Part shown: piece after piece, positions 15,542-21,605 of the stretch
Position numbering within the stretch: position 1 is the stretch's first letter
Layout: each line of letters opens with the position of its first letter
Assembly: GCA_052144935.1 (NCBI GenBank)
Contig: JBKQPR010000089.1
Location: 1 to 21,605 of the forward strand
Length of the DNA stretch: 21,605 bases
Direction: 5' to 3'
Source: JOPF133 sp052144935
GTDB taxonomy: Bacteria > Acidobacteriota > Terriglobia > Bryobacterales > Bryobacteraceae
Notes under the pieces: generated by a model
Databases searched by the model: none
What the model saw: the letters and a program-made list of their open reading frames with translations, nothing else
What the model was told of the DNA's origin: nothing
Position numbers and translations under genes: made by a program

Positions 15542-15830
15542 GCGGTGGGCCGCGGCCCTGCGCCCGCCGACCGCGAGCGTCCATCCGCGCGGCGGCGCCG
15601 GCCTTCTTGATTCCCGCGCCCGCGTCCTGCCCGCGGCGCGCCGACTTCCCCGATCGCGGCCCGGCGCCCCTGCCGGCCGCCAGGCCGAACCGGTCTTGCG
15701 CTGCCGCCCGGGCGTCCCGCCCGCGCCGCGGTGGGCGGCGGCCAAGCGACCGCGGCCGAGACCGCCCATCCGCGCGGGGGCAGCCGAGCGCCGGCCGGCC
15801 GCCACGTCCTGCGCGATGCCGTGCCGCTGG
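15542..15830 (+). repeat. GC-rich interspersed repeat, cluster 9
   Basis: Starts within a core (GCGGTGGGCCGCGGCCCTGC, 15543; GCGTCCATCCGCGCGGCGGC), then GACTTCCCCGATCGCGGCCC (15643), GCGCCCCTGCCGGCCGCCAG (15664), and a second core CGGTGGGCGGCGGCCAAGCG (15729) with CGGCCGAGACCGCCCATCCG. Bases 15831-16033 hold no recognised gene; a TACAAT at 15921 could be a -10 box for the large gene downstream. Confidence 0.85.
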
Positions 15831-16033
15831 GGGTGCGGGGCGCAGTTTCACGTGGCTCACCTCAGCGGGGACCTGGAGTTGCCGCCGTTCTCGCCTCCGG
15901 TCAGGCTGCCGGCTGATTGCTACAATGCCGCTTCCGCGCGTTCTCGCGTGAATCGGAAGGAGTCCGGTTCCAAAGCTGAGCTCGTAATGGGCCGGTCAGC
16001 CCAACGTGGGCCGCTAGACTGCGGCAGTATCCA

Positions 16034-16088
16034 CAAGGAGGTTCGGCTTCAGATGGCGATACAGACGTTGTACGCCTCAAGAACTTGA
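16034..16088 (+). promoter_or_regulatory. Strong ribosome binding site with a short leader frame
   Basis: AAGGAGG (16034-16040) is followed 12 bases later by ATG 16053, which opens an 11-codon frame (MAIQTLYASRT, TGA 16086-16088). The stop overlaps the TTG at 16085 that opens the next long frame. Either this is a short leader peptide coupled to the large gene, or the true start is ATG 16053 and one base has been gained or lost before 16085. Confidence 0.35.
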
Positions 16089-19000
16089 GCACAACAGAAC
16101 CGCTCCATCTCCACCGTGTGGAATGTATACTTGATCGAGAAAGGGTCCTGGTGGTCGCATTTTCGCTCCTGGCCCCGGTTCCAACGGCTTTCGCGCAGCA
16201 GACGCCGAGTCAGATCAAGTCGTTCTCCGTCGGGCCGGACACCCCCCTGACCTATCCCGACAATCCGGCCAATCCCGGCTACCTGACCGCTCTCCCCGAC
16301 GAACACACCACCTTCATTCCGCCGGCAGCCACCGGCGCTCCCTACCTGGTCTTCGCCGCCGGAAACATATCGGGAGGGAACTGGGGGGCGGTGGTTCTTC
16401 AGACCACGGACCTGAAGACTTTTGATTTTGCGACCGCCCAAGGCTACCAGAGCGAAGTGCTGACTGCGCCCTTGCTGTTCGGGCAATGCACTGCCACTTG
16501 GGCCGGCACCTTTGACGAGAATTATGCGGCCCCTGGATCCGTGGTGCAGGATCCCACGTTGCCTGCGGGAAACCTGATAATGGTCTATGAGGCGGAGAAC
16601 CACTGCCCGGGGGGAGTGAACCAAGTTCCTTTCTATGGCACAACCGGCTTTGCCAGGTCATCGGACAACGGGAAGACTTGGCCTGCCCCGGAGAACGGCG
16701 TGTTGGGCGGACCCACCCGTTATCCAGTTCTACAGACTTCCGACCCCCCACCCACCACAACACACGGGTACCTGGGCGACGCGATTCCCAGTGCGTTTGT
16801 CGACAAGGACGCGAATAACGACTACTACCTCTACATCACTTATACTTCCTATCCAACGGAGCGGACCCACGTCGCTCGCGCCCAGCTCGGCGTCCAATCC
16901 AGCAGCGGCCCACTCAATTTTCTGAAATGGTACAACGGCTCATTCAGCCAGCCGGGCATCGGCGGCTCCGAAAGTCCGGTGACCTCGTCGCCCGGCTGCC
17001 CGGGTTCTCAGTTCCAATCCGAAATCAACTACAACGACGACCTGGGCCTGTATCTGTTGATTTTCGTTTGCGAAAGCGGCTCCGCCGGCACGGTGACCAT
17101 GGGCTGGTATTACTCCACCGCCACCAGCCTCGATCTTCAGGACTGGACAGCGCCCCAAATGATCCTGAACTCCCAATACACGGTGACGACACCTTGCCCC
17201 GGCCAGACCACCGGAGATCAAGTTGACGGCTTGTATCCGTCGATGATGTCACCTGGAGCCGCGGAGGGCCACACGAAGCTGACCGGATACGTCTTGTTTT
17301 TCAGTGGATGTTCCGGTGCGGGCACACGCCAGATGATGTCGCGAACGTTCACCATCACCCCCGGTCCGGCCGCGCCCGAAATCTCGCTGGTGGCCAACGC
17401 CGAAGGCGAAAGCCCGACGATCGCACCGAATACGTGGGTTGAGATCAAAGGTTCGAATTTGGCTCCAGCGGGCGATTCCCGAATCTGGCAAGGCTCGGAC
17501 TTCGTGAACGGCCAAATGCCGACGCAACTGGATGGTGTTAGCGTGACGGTGAATGGCAAGAGCGCGTATGTTTACTACATCAGCCCGACGCAGGTGAACA
17601 TCCTGACGCCGCCCGACACGCTGCCGGCCAGCGTAGCCGTGCAGGTGGCCAACAACGGCGCGACGAGCACGGCATTCAGCGTGGCCGCGCAGCCGCTCAC
17701 GCCTTCGTTCTTCGTATTCAATGGCGGGCCGTACGCCGCGGCGACGCACCTGGATGGGAGCCTGGCGGGGCCTCCCAGCCTGTACGCAGGGCTGACCACA
17801 CCCGCCAAGCCCGGCGAAACCGTGGTGTTGTATGGTAACGGTTTCGGCCCCACTTCCGTGCCGGTGGTGAGCGGGGCGATCTCCCAATCGGGAAGCTTGA
17901 GTCCGGCACCGGCGATCTCGGTGGGCGGCCTGCCGGCCTCCGTGCAGTTCGCCGGGCTGGTGGCGGTAGGCCAGTTTCAGTTCAACGTGATCATTCCGGC
18001 GGGCGTGCCGACGGGCGATGCCGAGTTGACCGCGACCTACGGCGGCCTCACCTCGCCCCTGGCTCTGCTAACGATTGCAGCGTCCGCGCCGCCCACCGCC
18101 GCAACCTTGTATGTCGCGCCCAACGGCAACGATTCGTGGACCGGCGCACTGGCCTCGCCCAATGGGGCCGGCACGGATGGTCCGTTGGCCACCTTCGACC
18201 GCGCGCGCGCCGCCGTGCGGGCGCTTAACAAGACTGGGTTGAGCCAGGTGAGCGTGCAGTTCCGCGCGGGAACTTATTTCCTGGCCGCGACCGAGCAAAT
18301 GACTGCGGTCGACTCGGGCACGGCGAACCTGAATATCGTATACCAGAATTTTCCGGGCGAATCGCCGGTGATCAGCGGCGGCATCCGGGTGACCGGCTGG
18401 ACGAACGTCAACGGCAACACCTGGCAGGCCGCGCTGCCCGACTCCACGCAGTATTTCGAGAACCTTTATTACAACGACGTGCGCCGCCTGCGCCCGCGGC
18501 TGGGCGGGTACTTGGGCACCTACTACCGGATTGCCGAGACGGTCTACCGGAACGCGCCCGGCCCGCCCGCGGCCACCCCGGATACCAACTGCCCGATCTA
18601 CGTGAGCGGCAGCGGATGGGAGTGCTTCGACCGATTCCAGTACAACCCCGCGGATCCCATTTCGAGCACCTGGAAGAACCTCGCGCCGCCGGCGGGGAAT
18701 CCGTGTGGACAGACGGCCGGGAACAGCGCCGTCGCGGGAGATATCGAACTGGTGGACTTCGAGAAGTTTGGTGTCAGCAAGCAGCACATCAGTTGCGTGG
18801 ACACCACGCACCATATCGTCTACCTTGACGGCCCCACCCCCTCGAATGCGGGCTTCTATACGGCACTCGGCTATATTCCGCAGCATCGCTACCTCGTGGA
18901 AAACGTCGCCGACGCGCTCACCCAGCCGGGGCAATGGTTCCTCGACCGGTCCACCACTCCATGGACCCTCACCTACCTGGCGAACCCCGGCGAGAATCCC

Positions 19001-19294
19001 AACAACGACACGGTGATTGTCCCGCAGCTCTCCCCGATCCTGGTGGCGTCGAACCTCTGCTACGTGACCTTTCAGGGCCTGACCTTTGCGCACGGCAACT
19101 TCACCGTGCCGTTCGTCAACCAGACCGCGCAGGGAGGGATCTTCGCCGGCGCGGGAGACCCCTTGCAGTCGCCGGAGCCGGCGCTGACCTTCCAGAACTC
19201 GCAGTACATCACGTTCGACACGGACGTGGTGGCGCACACCGCGGGCGCCGCGCTGGAATTCCTCTCCTGCCTCGGCGCGCAATCGCCGGCCTGA
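16085..19294 (+). CDS. Large secreted protein: propeller, Soli_cterm and start of beta-helix
   Basis: A 1069-codon frame. Its N-terminus (ERVLVVAFSLLAPVPTAFAQ) is a signal peptide, so the product is exported. Residues about 60-425 look like a five-bladed beta-propeller of the glycosidase type (PYLVFAAGN, SSDNGKTWPAP, DYYLYITYTSYP, YLLIFVCESG). Residues about 432-665 match the Solibacter C-terminal domain (TIGR03437 type): NTWVEIKGSNLAP, GVSVTVNGKSAYVYYISPTQ, GETVVLYGNGFGPT, QFNVIIPAGVPTGDAEL. From about 673 a right-handed beta-helix begins (LYVAPNGNDSWTG, then FDRARAAVRAL). TTG 16085 is the first start in frame; GTG 16118 is an alternative giving a tidier signal peptide. The frame is closed by TGA 19292-19294 inside the beta-helix, but homologous coding resumes in the same frame directly after it. 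The product would therefore be a truncated form. Confidence 0.75.
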   Translation: MSTTEPLHLHRVECILDRERVLVVAFSLLAPVPTAFAQQTPSQIKSFSVGPDTPLTYPDNPANPGYLTALPDEHTTFIPPAATGAPYLVFAAGNISGGNWGAVVLQTTDLKTFDFATAQGYQSEVLTAPLLFGQCTATWAGTFDENYAAPGSVVQDPTLPAGNLIMVYEAENHCPGGVNQVPFYGTTGFARSSDNGKTWPAPENGVLGGPTRYPVLQTSDPPPTTTHGYLGDAIPSAFVDKDANNDYYLYITYTSYPTERTHVARAQLGVQSSSGPLNFLKWYNGSFSQPGIGGSESPVTSSPGCPGSQFQSEINYNDDLGLYLLIFVCESGSAGTVTMGWYYSTATSLDLQDWTAPQMILNSQYTVTTPCPGQTTGDQVDGLYPSMMSPGAAEGHTKLTGYVLFFSGCSGAGTRQMMSRTFTITPGPAAPEISLVANAEGESPTIAPNTWVEIKGSNLAPAGDSRIWQGSDFVNGQMPTQLDGVSVTVNGKSAYVYYISPTQVNILTPPDTLPASVAVQVANNGATSTAFSVAAQPLTPSFFVFNGGPYAAATHLDGSLAGPPSLYAGLTTPAKPGETVVLYGNGFGPTSVPVVSGAISQSGSLSPAPAISVGGLPASVQFAGLVAVGQFQFNVIIPAGVPTGDAELTATYGGLTSPLALLTIAASAPPTAATLYVAPNGNDSWTGALASPNGAGTDGPLATFDRARAAVRALNKTGLSQVSVQFRAGTYFLAATEQMTAVDSGTANLNIVYQNFPGESPVISGGIRVTGWTNVNGNTWQAALPDSTQYFENLYYNDVRRLRPRLGGYLGTYYRIAETVYRNAPGPPAATPDTNCPIYVSGSGWECFDRFQYNPADPISSTWKNLAPPAGNPCGQTAGNSAVAGDIELVDFEKFGVSKQHISCVDTTHHIVYLDGPTPSNAGFYTALGYIPQHRYLVENVADALTQPGQWFLDRSTTPWTLTYLANPGENPNNDTVIVPQLSPILVASNLCYVTFQGLTFAHGNFTVPFVNQTAQGGIFAGAGDPLQSPEPALTFQNSQYITFDTDVVAHTAGAALEFLSCLGAQSPA

Positions 19295-20477
19295 TGCGCA
19301 GCGCACAACGCAACCGCCGTCACCGCCAACAATACGGTCCAAAACAGCGCCTTCTACGACCTGGGCGGCACCTCCATGCGGATCGGGACGCCGGCCACCG
19401 CGGCCGATACCGACGCCAACCTGCCGCAGTACCACACCGTCCAGAACAACGTGATGGAAGGCTATGGACGGCTGTTTCCCCACGCAGGCCGGTATCACTC
19501 AATACGAAGGCCACCACAACACCTACACCCACAACGACGTTTACGATGGCTACCACATGGCCATCGGCATCTGCCTGTGCTCCTCGCTGCCTTCGGATTC
19601 GCACGACAACGTGATCTCGTTCAACCACGTGTACAACCTGTTCCAGGGGATCACCAACGACGGGGGGTCACTGTACATTCAGACCGGAAACACGGCGGGA
19701 CCGACGCCCCCCGGCAACAAGATTCTCAACAACAAGGTGCACGATGTGAGCGATGCTTCCGTTCAGGATGCCGATGGCTATGGCGGCGACGGGATCTACA
19801 TCGACAACCTGACTGGGTCGGTGGATGTGGAGAACAACCTGGTGTACCGGGTTTCAGACGCCACCATGAACTTTGCCGAGGCGCCCTCGGTGCCGGGCGA
19901 ACCCACCACTGTCAAGAACAACATATTTGCATTTGCCCGCGGGTCGCTGATCAACGTCGGCAACCCGTATCCCTCGGGCACGGTGCCGTCGAGCGTGGAG
20001 GAGGTCTTCTCTGCCTCCAGCAATCTTTTCTACTTCGACCGCAGCACGGCCTCAACTCCCGTGTTCTACGCGCAGGGGGGATGCGAGTACAGCGGCGGCT
20101 TCCCCTACACCGCGTGGGAGGCGTGGAACAGCAACCTATATTGGCGCACCGACGGCGGGTTCGCCACCGATCCGAAGGCCTTTCATTACCAGACCGCTGC
20201 CGGCGTGGCCAATCCATGCTCGTCCGCCGAATGGGCCTTCGTAAACCTGGCGGGCTGGCAGAAGATCGGCGAGGATGTCACCAGCGTGGTGCAGAATCCC
20301 GGCTTCAACAACCCGACCTATCCGGCGGACGATTACTCCCTGCCGAGAGGATCACCGGGCGTGGGATTCGTGGTGTTCGACGCGAGCCAGGCAGGGCGGT
20401 CGAATCCGGTGATCCAGCCGCCGGCGGTTCCCGCGACGTTTCCCACCAAGACCTTCAATCCCGCCACGGATTATTGA
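19295..20477 (+). pseudogene. Beta-helix remainder of the large secreted protein, frameshifted
   Basis: After the TGA the original frame continues with NATAVTANNTVQNSAFYDLG and QYHTVQNNVMEGYGRLFP. It then breaks in the C-run at 19478-19481 (TTTCCCCACG). One extra C explains the shift, and the other frame continues TQAGITQYEGHHNTYTHNDV. From ATG 19464 this frame gives a 337-residue open segment with beta-helix rungs rich in Asn (VISFNHVYNLFQGI, NKILNNKVHDV, DVENNLVYRVSD, TTVKNNIFAF), ending FNPATDY and TAA-free TGA 20475-20477. It is a secreted carbohydrate-active-like fold, by analogy with pectate-lyase-type helices, but no catalytic residues can be assigned. Without a signal peptide it would not be exported on its own, so I treat it as the tail of the upstream gene. 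Confidence 0.75.
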
Positions 20478-20558
20478 GGAAGCGCCGGCAGGCGCCTCGC
20501 CCGTGCTCGTGTTGACGATGGTGCCCTCGACCATCTGCGCCCCGCGCGGCAGCGCCGG
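20478..20558 (-). pseudogene. Carboxypeptidase-regulatory-like fragment
   Basis: On the minus strand the frame reads RSSTPALPRGAQMVEGTI, then VNTSTGEAPAGAS. The EGTIVNTSTGEAPAGA phrase is the opening strand pair of carboxypeptidase-regulatory-like (CarboxypepD_reg) domains, which are common at the N-termini of acidobacterial TonB-type receptors. It stops at the last base of the beta-helix gene on the other strand, with nothing homologous beyond, so it is a scrap left by a rearrangement. Bases 20559-20639 hold nothing I can support. Confidence 0.45.
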
Positions 20559-20639
20559 AGTACTTGATCTGCGCCCGAACGCCCGGGTTCACGGGCGGGC
20601 AGCGTCGAATCGTCGATCCGCGGGCGCCCCGCCGAACCG

Positions 20640-20722
20640 GCGGAATGCGTCGTGTCCGCGCCGGGGTGGGCGGCGGCCCTGCGACCGCGGGCCGAGAGCG
20701 GCGTTCCGCGCGGCGGGCCAAG
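20640..20722 (+). repeat. GC-rich interspersed repeat, cluster 10
   Basis: The shortest copy: GGGGTGGGCGGCGGCCCTGC (20662) and GACCGCGGGCCGAGAGCGGC (20683), then TTCCGCGCGGCGGGCC. It contains the core only, flanked on its right by a gene fragment. Confidence 0.75.
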
Positions 20723-20724
20723 CC

Positions 20725-20877
20725 AAGCGTGACGCGGCTATCGTCCACTGACACTGCCAGGATACCAGGATGGCTGCCTTCCCTTTTGCGGTGATCCTGC
20801 TTCGGTGGAAAGCGGCTCCAGATGCGCCGAACGAACCCGTTCACGAAAAGCGCGTAAAGGAGAGCGAAAGAGAGCAT
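20725..20877 (-). pseudogene. N-terminal fragment of a membrane protein
   Basis: From ATG 20877 the minus strand reads MLSFALLYALFVNGFVRRIW, then SRFPPKQDHRKREGSHPGI and LAVSVDDSRVTLG. That is one transmembrane helix followed by positive residues and a polar loop. GC content is lower than in the repeats on both sides. The frame enters repeat cluster 10 at its C-terminal end and repeat cluster 11 lies just upstream of its start, so neither a promoter nor a gene body remains. Family unknown. Confidence 0.35.
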
Positions 20878-20894
20878 GGCTACCGCGTCCGCCC

Positions 20895-21135
20895 GCCGCG
20901 CGGCCCGGCGGCGGCCGTGCGACCGCGGGCCGAGAGCGTCCATCCGCACGGCAACGCCCCGGGCGCTGGTGCGGCAACACGCTGGTGGGCGGCTCCTCGG
21001 GCCTCCTGCGGCTGCTGGCCGGCCGATCACGACGTGCGCCGGGCGGCGCGCATGAGGATGCTGGCCCCAGGCCGACCCAGTCCTGCCGTTTCAACCGCCG
21101 TCCGGCCCGCTGGGCGGTGGCCATGGGGGTCTCCG
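20895..21135 (+). repeat. GC-rich interspersed repeat, cluster 11
   Basis: A core GACCGCGGGCCGAGAGCGTC (20922) with CATCCGCACGGC, then GCTGGTGCGGCAACACGCTG (20964), GGCTCCTCGGGCCTCCTGCG, GACGTGCGCCGGGCGGCGCG (21031), a shortened AGGCCGACCCAGTCCTGCCG (21068) and the start of another core (GCTGGGCGGTGGCCATGG, 21109). It shows the junction from the end of one unit to the head of the next. In 21136-21423 I find no supportable gene. Confidence 0.8.
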
Positions 21136-21423
21136 GGCCGGGCAGCCTGTTCATCGTGGGGAGATCATCGCGGAATCCGAGGCCGCCTCCACACCGGCAG
21201 ACCCTCCGCATACCGGCCGGAATCTCAAGCGGCGCTCTTGCTGGCCAAAGCCGGTTCCCCTTGACACCCCTGCCGGGCGTAAGAACCGACGTTACCAATT
21301 ACGAGCGGCGGTGTCATACAGCCTCGCCGAAAGCACCCAGCGCCGAAGGCCGAAAAAGAGGGTTTCCTCGCGCGCGTAGAGGCATCGCCTTTCGTGCGCC
21401 GCCGGAGCTTTGTGGGTTTGTCT

Positions 21424-21480
21424 AAAATGGTTCTGAAAAGCGAAAAGCCCGGCACGGGGCCGGGGCTCTTCGATGAGACC
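21424..21480 (-). repeat. Second copy of the small-RNA-like block with terminator
   Basis: On the minus strand GGTCTCATCGAAGAGCCCCG is followed by a hairpin (GAGCCCCGGC pairs with GCCGGGCTTTT), then CGCTTTTCAG and ATTTTAG. It matches the plus-strand block at 13792-13853 on both sides of the hairpin, with small differences in the loop and the T-tract. The upstream minus-strand sequence (21481-21604) has an open frame ending at TGA 21517-21515, but I cannot identify a protein, and no clear promoter matching that of the first copy is seen. Confidence 0.6.
21436..21469 (-). terminator. Rho-independent terminator, minus strand
   Basis: GC-rich stem with a short CCGT-type loop followed by CTTTTCGCTTTT on the minus strand. 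It would end any transcript coming from the right edge of the window. Confidence 0.7.
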
Positions 21481-21605
21481 TAGCCCTACTTTCGCAAAAC
21501 TAGGCCTCGTTTTCTCATGCTGGAGGCTGTTTATCGGGGTCTGATGCACTTGGACTCCTAGATGAAAGAAGTATGGGCATCCAGCGCCCAATCTCCAGGG
21601 TCTTG

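Noticed and set aside
18068..19498. Minus-strand frame of 476 codons opposite the beta-helix region
   Set aside because: It is antisense to a clearly homologous beta-helix coding region; its translation is Val/Arg/Gly/His-rich, as expected for a shadow frame.
1215..21135. CRISPR array as an explanation for the repeated sequence
   Set aside because: Units are about 250 bases, diverged and modular, without short identical repeats separated by unique spacers, and no cas genes are present.
21292..21591. Minus-strand frame of 99 codons at the right end
   Set aside because: It crosses the terminator hairpin of the small-RNA-like block and has no recognisable domain.

Overview
The window looks like an acidobacterial chromosome segment of the Solibacter/Bryobacter type. 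Three things support this: an internal domain in the large secreted protein at 16085-19294 that matches the Solibacter uncharacterized C-terminal domain (TIGR03437 type); a Ser/Thr kinase N-terminus with the short leader typical of acidobacterial kinases; and overall high GC with large secreted proteins. This is inferred from family recognition, not from a marker gene.

Layout. At the left edge is the tail of an ISKra4-like transposase (3-197), joined directly to a 5'-truncated S41 peptidase (198-1196). A class I SAM methyltransferase lies on the minus strand (1691-2437). Next is a two-gene plus-strand operon, a secreted DUF3160-type protein overlapping a CapA-type metallophosphatase-fold protein (2838-7069). 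A sugar-porter MFS transporter (7393-8772) converges on a UroD-family protein (8785-9942). A small multi-Cys zinc-ribbon protein (minus), a possible 57-residue ORF and an alpha/beta hydrolase fill 10559-11915. A two-TM hypothetical protein (13079-13735, minus) follows, then a broken Ser/Thr kinase (14806-15375, minus). The right part is a very large secreted protein combining a beta-propeller, a Soli_cterm domain and a beta-helix (16085-20477), interrupted by one stop codon and one frameshift.

The most striking content is between the genes. About 3 kb in eleven clusters is made of one GC-rich interspersed repeat family with recognisable modules. Every copy I could recognise has the same orientation, whatever the direction of the neighbouring genes. 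The copies diverge by substitutions and by indels that change frame, so they are not coding. They repeatedly abut broken genes: a kinase cut just before its HRD catalytic motif, a second kinase scrap, a protein tail, a signal-peptide scrap, a membrane-protein N-terminus and a carboxypeptidase-regulatory-like scrap. This suggests a recombinogenic or mobile repeat that scatters gene shards. I do not recognise it as a described family.

A second, smaller repeat is a roughly 60-base block ending in a rho-independent terminator. It occurs once on each strand (13792-13853 plus, 21424-21480 minus), and the plus copy has its own promoter-like sequence, so it may be a small RNA. Several intact genes have a -10-like hexamer only 6-9 bases before the ATG and no Shine-Dalgarno, consistent with leaderless transcripts.

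Apart from the DUF3160/CapA pair, the genes do not form an evident shared pathway.
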